Shown: positions 1 through 8,152, counted from the first letter of the stretch. The stretch: 13,398 nucleotides of DNA from Fusobacterium sp. (GCA_030527385.1 JAUNAY010000010.1:3313-16710); one strand, 5' to 3'. Notes: a model not told the origin generated them from the sequence alone. Numbers and translations are program-made.

Positions 1-22
1 TTTTTATTGCTTAATAAAATTG

Positions 23-52
23 AAAAAGAGAGAACGAAAAATCATTCTCTCT
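23..52 (-). terminator. Rho-independent terminator of the fucose operon
   Basis: An 8-bp perfect stem (AGAGAGAA at 27-34 pairing with TTCTCTCT at 45-52) surrounds a 10-nt loop. Read on the minus strand, a short U tract from 26 down to 23 follows it. It lies about 40 nt past the fucA stop codon, in the right orientation to end the fucU-to-fucA transcript. The stem contains G-C pairs in an otherwise AT-rich stretch. The U tract is short, so efficiency is uncertain. Confidence 0.75.
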
Positions 53-90
53 AATTCATACTTTTAATTATATATATGAGGGTTTTGGCA

Positions 91-744
91 CTAATCTTTA
101 GCTTTTCTTTGTCCATAAGTTTTGAATTTTTCAGCCATTAAAGCCATCTCTTCATCTGGAAGAACAACTGGTTCTCCGATGCTTTTTGCCATATAATATA
201 TTTGTGAACAATATTCAATCTCTTCAATGATATTGAAAGCATTTAAAAGATCATTTGCTCCAGCAAGAATTCCGTGGTTAGCTAATATTACTGCTTTACG
301 ATCTTTCATTGCTTCAGTTGCATTCACTGCTAATTCGTGAGTTCCATAAGTTGCATATTCTGCACATCTAACATCTTTTCCTGCAACTGCTATCATATAG
401 TGAGTAGCAGGTAGAGATTGACGAAGACAAGCAAGAACTGTTGCATATGTTGTATGTGCGTGAATAACTGCGTCTAAATCTGTTCTTGTTTTATATTGAA
501 GTAAGTGCATTTCCCATTCACTTGAAGGATTTCTAGTTCCTTCTACTACATTTCCATCAAGATCCATTATTACTATATCTTCAGGCATAATTTCAAAGAA
601 ATCTATTCCTGATGGAGTAATTGCCATATAACCAGTTTCTCTATCAAATACACTGATATTTCCTCCAGTACCTTTTGTTAAATTACTAGTTACTAATTTT
701 TTTCCATATTTTATAATTTCGTCACGAACTTCTCTCATTAACAT
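91..744 (-). CDS. fucA: L-fuculose-1-phosphate aldolase
   Basis: This is a class II aldolase of 217 aa, against 215 in E. coli FucA. It cleaves L-fuculose-1-phosphate to dihydroxyacetone phosphate and L-lactaldehyde in the cytoplasm. Visible signatures are the phosphate-binding GGNIS (27-31) and TPSG (43-46), the catalytic acid E76 in SSEWEMH, the zinc ligands H95 and H97 in HAHTTYA, and H157 in ANHG. Tyrosines Y116 and Y210 match E. coli Y113 and Y209. The ATG at 744 sits 9 nt after AAGGAG, which favours it over the internal ATG two codons later. It is the last gene of the fuc operon, 18 nt after fucI. Class II aldolases also include ribulose-5-phosphate epimerases and rhamnulose-1-phosphate aldolases, but the residue pattern and neighbours point firmly to FucA. 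Confidence 0.96.
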   Translation of the reverse strand: MLMREVRDEIIKYGKKLVTSNLTKGTGGNISVFDRETGYMAITPSGIDFFEIMPEDIVIMDLDGNVVEGTRNPSSEWEMHLLQYKTRTDLDAVIHAHTTYATVLACLRQSLPATHYMIAVAGKDVRCAEYATYGTHELAVNATEAMKDRKAVILANHGILAGANDLLNAFNIIEEIEYCSQIYYMAKSIGEPVVLPDEEMALMAEKFKTYGQRKAKD

Positions 745-762
745 AATTTTTATCTCCTTATT

Positions 763-2538
763 CTATTTAAAAAGTGGTCCATAAGTTGCACAAGCTCTAA
801 AGTCTTGTCCTTCTTTATCCATTCCAAATGCGTTCCAACAAGCTGGTCTAAAGATTTTTTCTTCTGGTACGTTGTGAGCAGCTACTGGAATTCTTAACAT
901 TGATGCAAGAGTGATTAAGTCTGCTCCAACGTGTCCATAAACTATTGCTCCGTGGTTAGCTCCCCAGTTGTTCATAACGTCATAAGCTGTTTTAAACATT
1001 CCTTTTTCTCCGTTACAAATAGGTGCAAACCAAGTACAAGGCCAAGTGTAGTCTGTTCTCTTCCATAATTTTTCTGTTACTTCTTTTGGTAGATTTACAC
1101 TATATCCTTCTGCAATTTGAAGCATTGGTCCTAATCCTTTTACAAGGTTAAGTCTTATCATAGTCATAGGCATTTCAGCATCTGTAAGGAATCTTGAAGA
1201 GTATCCTCCACCTCTAAAGTATCCTAAGTCAGCTGGGTTCCAAGTTGTAGCTCCTAAACATTTTTCTACATCTTCTTCTGTCATTTCATAGAAAGGTTTT
1301 ACACATCTGTTTCCATCTTTATCAACAGCTTCAGCTGAGTAATCAAGTGCAGAAGCTCCAGAGTTAATTAGGTGTAGGAATCCATCAGCTTCTTTTGCTA
1401 CTCCTTCAAGTTCATATCCAGTTACACGTTTAACTGCATCTCCACTCCAGTATGTTCTTACGTCAGAGAATAAAACTGCTCTATTTGTTAATAATCTTTG
1501 GAATAACATTCCTAAACCATTTAGAACGTCGTTTTCTGTTGCTAGAACCATTGGTCCACGAACTCCATTCCAGTCAAAGCTTGAGTTAAGAAGTGCTTCA
1601 GCAAAGTCTCCATTTGGATAGAAATCTGTCCATTGTCTTTGTCCTTGGAATCCAGCAGCTATTGCATTATGTCCACAAGCTTCTTCTTCACAACCTTCTG
1701 GAAGATTTTTATTTCCGTTCATTAAATCTTTTATAATAAGCATCATTTTTACAACAAATTCCCATTGTTCATCTTTGATGTCACGAGGATTTTGCATATG
1801 TTCAGGGTTTTTGTCAAATCCTTCTTTACAATATTTTTTAGTCCAAGCAAGTGCTTTTTCATATTCAGCGTGATCGTAGATTTCTTCTGTCATTCTTCTG
1901 ATGATTTCAACTTCATCAACTGATTCTACTCTCATTCCTAAATACTCTTCTATGAAGTGAGGATCTATAATTGATCCAGCGATTCCCATACAGATAGATC
2001 CTATTTGAAGATAGCTTTTTCCTCTCATTTGAGCAGCAGCTATTGCAGCACGTCCAAATCTTAATAATTTTTCTTCAACATCTGCTGGAATTGAAGTATC
2101 ATCTGCATCTTGTACTTCGTGTCCATAAATTCCAAATGCTGGTAATCCTTTTTGTGCGTGTCCAGCAAGTACAGCAGCTAGATATACAGCTCCTGGTCTT
2201 TCAGTTCCGTTAAATCCCCATACTCCTTTTATTGTCATAGGATCCATATCCATTGTTTCAGATCCATAGCACCAACAAGGTGTTACTGTTAATGTTATTG
2301 CAACATTTTCACGTTTAAATTTATCTTCACAAGCAGCAGCTTCAGAAACACGTCCAATAGTAGTATCAGCTATAACAACTTGTACTGGAGTTCCATCAGC
2401 ATATCTTAAATTTTCAGTAAATAATTTAGCTGCAGATTTTGCCATATTCATAGTTTGATCTTCTAATGATTCTCTTACTTTTAAAGGTCCTCTTCTTCCA
2501 TCAATTGTAGGTCTAATTCCGATTTTAGGGTAATTCAT
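763..2538 (-). CDS. fucI: L-fucose isomerase
   Basis: The product is 591 aa, the same length as E. coli FucI. It is a Mn2+-dependent ketol isomerase converting L-fucose to L-fuculose, and related enzymes also act on D-arabinose. The N-terminus (PKIGIRPTIDGRRGPLKVRE) is typical of the family. Metal and catalytic residues are recognisable as E335 in ATENDVLNG, D359 in LFSDVRTYW and H529 in NWGANHG. They correspond to E. coli E337, D361 and H528. The ATG follows AGGAGGAGAAGAG closely, so the start is well supported. It lies 19 nt after the kinase and 18 nt before fucA in the operon. The protein appears intact and cytoplasmic. Confidence 0.97.
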   Translation of the reverse strand: MNYPKIGIRPTIDGRRGPLKVRESLEDQTMNMAKSAAKLFTENLRYADGTPVQVVIADTTIGRVSEAAACEDKFKRENVAITLTVTPCWCYGSETMDMDPMTIKGVWGFNGTERPGAVYLAAVLAGHAQKGLPAFGIYGHEVQDADDTSIPADVEEKLLRFGRAAIAAAQMRGKSYLQIGSICMGIAGSIIDPHFIEEYLGMRVESVDEVEIIRRMTEEIYDHAEYEKALAWTKKYCKEGFDKNPEHMQNPRDIKDEQWEFVVKMMLIIKDLMNGNKNLPEGCEEEACGHNAIAAGFQGQRQWTDFYPNGDFAEALLNSSFDWNGVRGPMVLATENDVLNGLGMLFQRLLTNRAVLFSDVRTYWSGDAVKRVTGYELEGVAKEADGFLHLINSGASALDYSAEAVDKDGNRCVKPFYEMTEEDVEKCLGATTWNPADLGYFRGGGYSSRFLTDAEMPMTMIRLNLVKGLGPMLQIAEGYSVNLPKEVTEKLWKRTDYTWPCTWFAPICNGEKGMFKTAYDVMNNWGANHGAIVYGHVGADLITLASMLRIPVAAHNVPEEKIFRPACWNAFGMDKEGQDFRACATYGPLFK

Positions 2539-2557
2539 ATCTCTTCTCCTCCTAGAT

Positions 2558-3967
2558 CTAAATATTTTTAGGTTTATAATTATAAAGTTGTGTTGTATTT
2601 GCTATAATTTCAAATCCTTCTTCAAGTGAAGAAATTTCTTTAAGTGCAATCTTTTGAATTAAAATATTTCCATAGGCAGTAGCTTCAAAAGGTCCTACAA
2701 CTATATCTAATCCAGTTTTATCTGCTATCATTTGACATAATACAGTAGATTTTGCTCCACCACCTATTATGTGTAATCTATTAAATTCTCTATTTGTAAT
2801 TTTTTTAATATGCTCTATTGTTTCAGAATATTTTTTTGTTAAGCTTTTATAAATTACAACAAAATAATCAAACTCATTTTCTTGATGTTGTTTTGTTACA
2901 TTATCTATTTCAGCGATAATGTCAAACTCATCTTGTTGAAATACTGGAAGAGCTACATCTATATATGTTTCTATTTGAGAGTGTGATTTTACATATTCAG
3001 TGATCTCTTCAAATGGAATCTCTCTTCCTTGTTGTCTTTCAAGCTGATCTTTTAATTTCTCTACTAAATATAACCCTGTTATATTTGTAAAGAACATATT
3101 TGAATCTCTATAACCAGTTTCGTTTGTCAAAGAGTCATCATATGCTTCCTCTGTTATAACTGGTTTATCTGTCAAGCAACCAATCAAAGACCAAGTTCCA
3201 CAAGATAAGAACATACATTTTGGATCAGTGTATGCTTGTGTTAAAAGAACTGCACTTGCAGTATCGTGAGATGCGACTGATATAACTGGTATATCTAATT
3301 CTCTTAACTCTTTGATTTTTGAATTTTTAAGATTTCCCACTATATTTCCTGGTTCAATCACCTCTGGAAATATATCTTTATTTATCTTAAATTTTTCTAA
3401 AATTTTATTACTTATCTTTTTTTCAGCAAGGTTAAATAGTTGAGTTGTAGATGCTATTGTTGCCTCTGCGTATCTTTCCCCTGTTAAGAAATAATTTATT
3501 AAATCAGGCATCATTAAAACTTGATCTATATTATTATAATTTTCGTTACTTACCTCTTTAAGTGCAAGTAATTGGAATAAAGTATTAATAGACATTATTT
3601 GATTTCCTGTATTCATAAATATCTCTTTCAGGCTCATAACTTTTTGAGCATTTTCATATCCTATAATATTTTTTGCATCTCTATAAGAGATAGGATTTTC
3701 AAGAAGTTCTCCCTCTTTATTTATTACTCCAAAGTCTACTCCCCAAGTATCAATACCTATGCTTTCAATCTCATCTTTATATTTAATAATAGTATTTGTT
3801 ATATTTTCTATTATCTTTTTCCAATCCCATCTACTTCTTCCGTTCTCTTTTATTCTGTCGTGTGAAAATCTTAAAACTTCTTCTGTTTTAAGTTGTCCAT
3901 TTTCAACATATCCCAATATTCCACGGATAGAAGTAGCTCCCATATCGAAAGCTAGAGCTTTTTTCAT
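2558..3967 (-). CDS. L-fuculokinase, rhamnulokinase (RhaB)-type FGGY kinase
   Basis: This FGGY-family sugar kinase is inferred from context to phosphorylate L-fuculose to L-fuculose-1-phosphate. The N-terminal phosphate loop is FDMGATSIRG (7-16). SIGIDTWGVDFG, YRD (95-97), LMMPDLINYFLTGE and SHDTASAV (catalytic base D235) follow, then CGTWSLIG (256-263) and HIIGGGAKS (399-407). These match rhamnulokinase RhaB far better than E. coli FucK, which has GHDTQFAL at the catalytic site. It therefore looks like a RhaB-type enzyme recruited to the fucose pathway, so I give no symbol. A GTG at 3976 could extend it by three residues, but the ATG at 3967 has GGTGAT at a good distance, giving 469 aa. It starts 11 nt after the fucO stop. 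It is visibly richer in Lys, Ile and Asn codons than fucI and fucO. Confidence 0.88.
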   Translation of the reverse strand: MKKALAFDMGATSIRGILGYVENGQLKTEEVLRFSHDRIKENGRSRWDWKKIIENITNTIIKYKDEIESIGIDTWGVDFGVINKEGELLENPISYRDAKNIIGYENAQKVMSLKEIFMNTGNQIMSINTLFQLLALKEVSNENYNNIDQVLMMPDLINYFLTGERYAEATIASTTQLFNLAEKKISNKILEKFKINKDIFPEVIEPGNIVGNLKNSKIKELRELDIPVISVASHDTASAVLLTQAYTDPKCMFLSCGTWSLIGCLTDKPVITEEAYDDSLTNETGYRDSNMFFTNITGLYLVEKLKDQLERQQGREIPFEEITEYVKSHSQIETYIDVALPVFQQDEFDIIAEIDNVTKQHQENEFDYFVVIYKSLTKKYSETIEHIKKITNREFNRLHIIGGGAKSTVLCQMIADKTGLDIVVGPFEATAYGNILIQKIALKEISSLEEGFEIIANTTQLYNYKPKNI

Positions 3968-3978
3968 TTTTATCACCG

Positions 3979-5127
3979 TTATATTAATTTTTCATATAAT
4001 GCTTTTATTTCTTCGATAGATGTGTCTCTTGGATTTCCTCCAGTACAAACATCTTCAAATGCTGATTTAGCTAAGAAATCTACATCTTTTTCTTTTACAA
4101 TATCTTTTAAGTTTGCAGGAATTCCTACATCTTCAGAAAGTTTTTTAACTGCTGAAATAGCTGCTTCTCTATACTCTGCTTCATTCATATTGTCAACATT
4201 TTTTACACCAAATGCTCTAGCTATCTCTCTATATTTTTCTCCTGTAAATGGTGCATTATATTCCATTACTGTTGGAAGAATAATTGCATTTGCTACTCCG
4301 TGTGGTGTATCATAAACTGCTCCTAATGGGTGAGCCATTGAGTGAACTATTCCTAATCCTACATTTGAGAATCCCATTCCAGCTACATATTGAGCAAGTG
4401 CCATTCCTTCTCTTCCTTCTGGAGTATTTGCAACAGCTCCTCTTAAATGCTTAGCTATTAATTCAATAGCTTTTAGGTGGAACATATCTGTCATTTCCCA
4501 AGCCCCTTTAGTGATGTATCCTTCTATTGCGTGAGTTAAAGCGTCCATTCCTGTTGCTGCTGTAAGTCCTTTTGGCATTGAAGACATCATTTCTGGGTCA
4601 GATATTGCTATAATTGCCATATCGTGTGGATCTACACAAACAAATTTTCTTCCTTTTTCTACATCTGTAATAACATAGTTGATTGTAACTTCTGCTGCTG
4701 TTCCTGCTGTTGTTGCTACTGCAATAGTTGGGACAGCTGGATTTTTTGTTACTGCACAACCTTCAAGACTTCTTACATCTGCAAATTCTGGGTTTGCTAT
4801 AATAATTCCAACTGCTTTTGCAGTGTCCATTGAAGATCCTCCACCAATAGAGATAATATAATCAGCTCCTGATTTTTTAAATGCTTCTACTCCAGTTTTT
4901 ACATTTTCTATTGTTGGATTTGGTTTAATATCTGAATAGATCTCATAATCTAAGTTTTCAGCATCTAATAGAGATGTTACTTTTGCTGTTACTCCAAATT
5001 TTACTAAATCAGGATCTGAACAAACAAATGCCTTTTTAAATCCTCTTCCTTTTACCTCTTCTGGTATTGCTTTTATTGCTCCAGCTCCGTGATATGAAAC
5101 ATTATTTAATATAATTCTATTTGCCAT
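3979..5127 (-). CDS. fucO: Lactaldehyde reductase (L-1,2-propanediol oxidoreductase)
   Basis: This is an iron-dependent group III alcohol dehydrogenase of 382 aa. It reduces L-lactaldehyde to L-1,2-propanediol with NADH, the redox-balancing step of anaerobic fucose fermentation. The sequence is strongly colinear with E. coli FucO from the first residues (MANRIILN). It has the nucleotide-binding GGGS (95-98), TTAGTAAEVT (139-148) and the iron ligands D195, H199, H262 and H276. It also carries the long GYITKGAW and VAGMGFSNVGLG blocks typical of FucO. The start ATG follows AAGGTGAGG. The gene lies 27 nt after fucP and 11 nt before the kinase. No propanediol dehydratase genes are present here, so propanediol is probably excreted or used by genes elsewhere. 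Confidence 0.96.
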   Translation of the reverse strand: MANRIILNNVSYHGAGAIKAIPEEVKGRGFKKAFVCSDPDLVKFGVTAKVTSLLDAENLDYEIYSDIKPNPTIENVKTGVEAFKKSGADYIISIGGGSSMDTAKAVGIIIANPEFADVRSLEGCAVTKNPAVPTIAVATTAGTAAEVTINYVITDVEKGRKFVCVDPHDMAIIAISDPEMMSSMPKGLTAATGMDALTHAIEGYITKGAWEMTDMFHLKAIELIAKHLRGAVANTPEGREGMALAQYVAGMGFSNVGLGIVHSMAHPLGAVYDTPHGVANAIILPTVMEYNAPFTGEKYREIARAFGVKNVDNMNEAEYREAAISAVKKLSEDVGIPANLKDIVKEKDVDFLAKSAFEDVCTGGNPRDTSIEEIKALYEKLI

Positions 5128-5154
5128 TTTTCCCTCACCTTATAATTTATAATT

Positions 5155-6501
5155 TTATTTTTTATCTTTACTATTTGCTAATCCATATAGGAAAATTATT
5201 ACAAAACATACTAATGGAACATAATAACTTGTTCTTACTGCTGCTTCAACTCCACTATACATAGGAGCTAAAAATGCAAATGTTGCTTTATCAATTGTTC
5301 CTCCCATATATGGAGTGATTAATGCTCCTCCAAGAATTGCCATAATTAGTCCTGCTGCCCCAAGTTTTACTTCATCTCCTAAACCTTTTAAAGCGATTCC
5401 ATAAATAGTTGGGAACATTAGTGACATACAACCAGAGATAGCTATTAAACATATAACTGCTTTATCTGCTGGAAGATATATTGCTCCAAATGTTACTAAA
5501 ATTCCAATAACAGCTATTATTGCCATCAATCTTGCAGGAACAAAAAGTTTCATTAAATATGTGCATATCCAACGCATAATTATGAATAAAACCATTGCTA
5601 TTATATATATTTCTACTGCTTCTGCTTCATTAACACCTTTTAAAGTCATTACATATTTTGTCATCCACGTCCAAACTGCAATTTGCATTCCAACATAGAA
5701 GAATTGTGTTATAACCCCAAATACATATACTTTATTTTTTAGAAGTTGATTCATTGAACTAACAAAGTTTAATTCTCCACCCTCATCTTTAGAAGAAAGT
5801 TTATTTCTTAAGAAATAGATCCAAATTACCAATGCCACTGCAATAAGTCCAACATATGGAATACATACCCATAACAACTCTGTTTCTCTTATATTTTGTA
5901 ATTCTGTTGCACTCATCACAACTCTTTCTTCATAAGTAGCTGGATTTAGATGCCCAAGAATCATATATTTTGCCATAAATAATCCCACTAAAGATCCCAA
6001 TGGATTAAATGCTTGTGCATAGTTTATTCTTCTTATACTAGTTTCTTCATCTCCAAGTGATATAACAAATGGATTACAAGTAGTTTCAAGAATTGAAAGT
6101 CCACCAGCAAGAATAAAGATTGAAACTAAGAAAATATTATAATTTTGGAATAAAGCTGCTGGTATATACCCAAGAGCTCCTATCATATATAATCCAAGTC
6201 CAATTAATAATCCGTGTCTAAATGAATATTTTTTTATAATAAGTGCTGCTGGTATTGCTAGTACTGCATAAGCCCCATAAAATGCAAATTGTACAAGCGA
6301 TGAATCCACAGCTTTCATCATAAAAATTTTTCCAAATGCTGGCACAAGGTTATCTGTCATATTATTAAGAAGTCCCCATAAAATAAAACACGAAACTAAC
6401 ATTAAAAATGTTACTAAGTATTTTTTCTCAACGACTCTTTTCTCAACTTTTTCTATTTTTTCGCATTTTTCTGTCAATACAGCGTCTTTTTGATTTTCCA
6501 T
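5155..6501 (-). CDS. fucP: L-fucose:H+ symporter (MFS)
   Basis: The predicted product is a 448-aa major facilitator superfamily permease of the FHS/FucP family, an inner-membrane protein expected to have 12 helices. The proton and sugar residues of E. coli FucP (D46, E135, N162) align with D50 in LLNNMTDNLVPAF, E139 in LSILETTCNPF and N160 in INYAQAFNPLG. A GTG at 6534 would add 11 residues, but it lacks a clear ribosome site. The ATG at 6501 sits 8 nt after AAGGGAG and is preferred. The cytosolic N-terminus (residues 5-27) is a dense Lys/Glu stretch before helix 1 at about 29. FucP relatives also carry glucose or galactose, but the neighbours indicate fucose. The gap to fucU is 53 nt, the largest within the operon. 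Confidence 0.93.
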   Translation of the reverse strand: MENQKDAVLTEKCEKIEKVEKRVVEKKYLVTFLMLVSCFILWGLLNNMTDNLVPAFGKIFMMKAVDSSLVQFAFYGAYAVLAIPAALIIKKYSFRHGLLIGLGLYMIGALGYIPAALFQNYNIFLVSIFILAGGLSILETTCNPFVISLGDEETSIRRINYAQAFNPLGSLVGLFMAKYMILGHLNPATYEERVVMSATELQNIRETELLWVCIPYVGLIAVALVIWIYFLRNKLSSKDEGGELNFVSSMNQLLKNKVYVFGVITQFFYVGMQIAVWTWMTKYVMTLKGVNEAEAVEIYIIAMVLFIIMRWICTYLMKLFVPARLMAIIAVIGILVTFGAIYLPADKAVICLIAISGCMSLMFPTIYGIALKGLGDEVKLGAAGLIMAILGGALITPYMGGTIDKATFAFLAPMYSGVEAAVRTSYYVPLVCFVIIFLYGLANSKDKK

Positions 6502-6554
6502 TTTCCATCTCCCTTTATATTTTTTATATTCCACTTTTTAAATTTTTAATATTT

Positions 6555-6989
6555 TTATAAAACCCCTTTTTGAAGCATTATGTTAGCATATAATGCCTTT
6601 TCACTTGTTGCTATAATTACATATGCTTTTTTAGCCTTTTCGTAGAAAGCAAATCTTTCAATATTTTCAAAAGCATCTGTTCCTCTATCATCATATTTTT
6701 TTACAATAGCCTTATATTCGTCCCAGATAGGAGTTTCAACTGTATCTCCTTTCATAACTTCCATAAGCCCTACTGGAGTTGCAGTATAAGTATCTAATGG
6801 AAATAATTGTAGTATTGCATCTAAAACCTCTGGAACATTATGTCCGTCCATTCTTATTACCTTGCTATCTTTTCCCATTGATTCTGCTGGAAAGTTTCCA
6901 TCTGCAATAACAAGAAAATCACTGTGTCCCATTTCTGAAAGAATTTTTAAAAGTTCAGGTGAAATAATTTTCGGTACATTTTTTAACAT
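6555..6989 (-). CDS. fucU: L-fucose mutarotase
   Basis: This is an RbsD/FucU-family anomerase of 144 aa, against 140 in E. coli FucU. It speeds alpha/beta interconversion of L-fucose so that FucI receives its preferred anomer. Signatures are LSEMGHSDFLVIADGNFP with the catalytic H22 in the same position as in E. coli, MDGH (47-50), and the C-terminal FAFYEKAKKAYVIIATSE with Y116 and Y134. The start is reassigned: an in-frame start at 7016 would give 153 aa, but a perfect AGGAGG lies 5 nt before the ATG at 6989, and the product then has family length. It is the first gene of the fuc operon, with a predicted leader of only about 20 nt. Confidence 0.95.
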   Translation of the reverse strand: MLKNVPKIISPELLKILSEMGHSDFLVIADGNFPAESMGKDSKVIRMDGHNVPEVLDAILQLFPLDTYTATPVGLMEVMKGDTVETPIWDEYKAIVKKYDDRGTDAFENIERFAFYEKAKKAYVIIATSEKALYANIMLQKGVL

Positions 6990-7017
6990 TTTTACCTCCT
7001 GTGTTTTTTTTTGCATT

Positions 7018-7047
7018 ATTATGTTCTTTAAATGAGTGATAAGTCAT
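7018..7047 (-). promoter_or_regulatory. Candidate promoter of the fucose operon
   Basis: Read on the minus strand, ATGACT (7042-7047) and CATAAT (7018-7023) are separated by 18 bp. This puts transcription start near 7011, about 22 nt before the fucU ATG. The -35 matches consensus at only four of six positions. That fits a promoter depending on an activator bound just upstream, where a 17-bp repeat begins 14 bp beyond the -35. An overlapping AATAAT at 7015-7020 is an alternative -10. Confidence 0.4.
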
Positions 7048-7061
7048 AAATTTTTTCACTA

Positions 7062-7078
7062 TTTTTTAAACTTTTTTA
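7062..7078 (+). promoter_or_regulatory. Candidate AraC-regulator operator, fuc-proximal copy
   Basis: The 17-bp sequence TTTTTTAAACTTTTTTA occurs here and, identically and in the same orientation, at 7154-7170. Both copies are preceded by TTTTCAC, with two extra bases (TA) between in this copy. It lies just upstream of the predicted fuc -35, the usual location for an AraC-type activator site. The function is inferred from position and repetition. The low sequence complexity calls for caution. Confidence 0.45.
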
Positions 7079-7099
7079 TATCATATTTTAATTTTACAC

Positions 7100-7129
7100 T
7101 TGAAATTTCAAATTGTCTTGTAATATAAT
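7100..7129 (+). promoter_or_regulatory. Candidate promoter of the AraC-family regulator gene
   Basis: TTGAAA (7100-7105) is followed after 18 bp by a perfect TATAAT (7124-7129), predicting a start near 7136 and a leader of about 115 nt. The -35 hexamer is the left half of the 12-bp perfect palindrome TTGAAATTTCAA (7100-7111), which could itself be a regulator-binding dyad. The second 17-bp repeat falls about 18-34 nt downstream of the predicted start, where a bound protein would block transcription. Confidence 0.55.
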
Positions 7130-7153
7130 AAGAAAGAATGGTAATATTTTCAC

Positions 7154-7170
7154 TTTTTTAAACTTTTTTA
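7154..7170 (+). promoter_or_regulatory. Candidate AraC-regulator operator, distal copy
   Basis: This is the second exact copy of TTTTTTAAACTTTTTTA, 92 bp from the first. With its left flank it contains two ACTTTTTTA units exactly 10 bp apart (7152-7160 and 7162-7170), one helical turn, as expected for the two helix-turn-helix motifs of an AraC protein. It lies inside the regulator's predicted leader, so binding here could give autorepression or loop to the first copy. Confidence 0.42.
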
Positions 7171-7250
7171 GAAAAAAATAAATAAAATAAAAAACATTAA
7201 GTAGTAAAATAAGACAAAAAATTAATTAAAAGAATGGAGAAGGTGATAAA

Positions 7251-8111
7251 ATGAGATACTCTGAATATAAAGAAAATACAACACACGGATCAGCGAAATT
7301 TCCTTTTGCCTATTATTTTGTTAATAAACTTCACCCTAGATATAATATGGAAGTACATTGGCATAATGAATGTGAGATTATAAAAATAGTTTCTGGTACT
7401 TTCGATATTAAGATAAATTTATCCCCATACTCTGCAAAAGCAGGAGATATAATATTTTTAAACAGTGGTTGCATTCACTCTGGAATACCTAAAGATTGTG
7501 TTTATGAATGTGTAGTTTTTGATATTGCATCTCTTACACAAAAAAATCCACTGGCAAACACTGAATTAAATGAAATTTTACAATATAAAAAAGAGATTCA
7601 AAATTTATTTACATCTGAAAAAGAAGATACTTACAATACTTTAAACCATATTTTTAATTTAATGAAAAATAAAAAAGAGGGATATCAACTTAGAACATAT
7701 GGAATGCTTTATTATTTTTTAGGATTAGTTAAAGAAAATGATCTTTATATAAAAGAAAAAGAGATTTCTATTACAAATAAAAAGCTCTTATCACAAATGA
7801 AAAAAATCTTAAATTTTGTTGAAACTAGATATATGGAAGAGATAGGATTAGAAGATTTAGCAAAATCTGTTGATATGAATGAAAAATACTTTTGTAAATT
7901 TTTTAAACAACTAACTAAAAAAACTCCTATTGAATATTTAAACTGGTATAGAATAGAGTGTGCTTGTGAAAAAATTAAATTTTCCTCTCTTTCACTTACT
8001 GACATAGCATTTGATTGTGGTTTTAACGACACTAGTTATTTTACTAAAGTTTTCAAAAAATATAATGGTATCACGCCTAGAGAGTATCAAAAACTTTTTA
8101 TAAAAAAATAA
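7251..8111 (+). CDS. AraC-family transcriptional regulator, probable fucose-operon activator
   Basis: This is a 286-aa cytoplasmic regulator. The N-terminal half is a cupin-type ligand-binding domain (about 15-95) with the HWHNECE motif (H36, H38, E40) and a second cupin strand around AGDIIFLNSGCIHSG. The C-terminal half (about 180-282) is a typical AraC DNA-binding domain with two helix-turn-helix motifs. The first includes IGLEDLAKSVDMNEKYFCKFFK. The second includes LSLTDIAFDCGFNDTSYFTKVFKKYNGITPREY, which carries the family signature. The ATG follows GGAGAAGGTGAT. It diverges from fucU across a 261-bp region holding both promoters and a repeated 17-bp site, so L-fucose or a pathway intermediate (fuculose, fuculose-1-phosphate) is the likely effector. 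Control of the PTS-glycosylasparaginase operon, which ends just beyond it, is possible but unproven. Confidence 0.88.
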   Translation: MRYSEYKENTTHGSAKFPFAYYFVNKLHPRYNMEVHWHNECEIIKIVSGTFDIKINLSPYSAKAGDIIFLNSGCIHSGIPKDCVYECVVFDIASLTQKNPLANTELNEILQYKKEIQNLFTSEKEDTYNTLNHIFNLMKNKKEGYQLRTYGMLYYFLGLVKENDLYIKEKEISITNKKLLSQMKKILNFVETRYMEEIGLEDLAKSVDMNEKYFCKFFKQLTKKTPIEYLNWYRIECACEKIKFSSLSLTDIAFDCGFNDTSYFTKVFKKYNGITPREYQKLFIKK

Positions 8112-8152
8112 TTTTTTAATATTTTATAATAAAAAATACTATATTATAAATA

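Noticed and set aside
3599..4019. Overlapping plus-strand open frames with hydrophobic segments opposite the kinase
   Set aside because: Their Phe/Ile/Ser-rich composition is what Lys/Asn/Glu-rich coding on the other strand produces. They have no promoter or ribosome site.
4624..4833. A plus-strand open frame encoding a cysteine-rich run that could suggest a small metal-binding or secreted peptide
   Set aside because: It lies entirely antisense to fucO, and its Cys run mirrors Ala/Thr/Val codons of a conserved FucO region. No ribosome site is evident.
6502..6534. An N-terminal extension of FucP from a GTG start
   Set aside because: The GTG has no good Shine-Dalgarno sequence, while the ATG at 6501 has AAGGGAG 8 nt upstream and gives the family N-terminal length.
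6990..7016. A nine-residue N-terminal extension of FucU
   Set aside because: The extension would overlap the perfect AGGAGG that serves the ATG at 6989. The shorter form has family length and puts the catalytic histidine at residue 22.
7745..8032. A minus-strand open frame opposite the AraC-family gene
   Set aside because: It is antisense to the well-conserved helix-turn-helix domain and shows no independent coding evidence.
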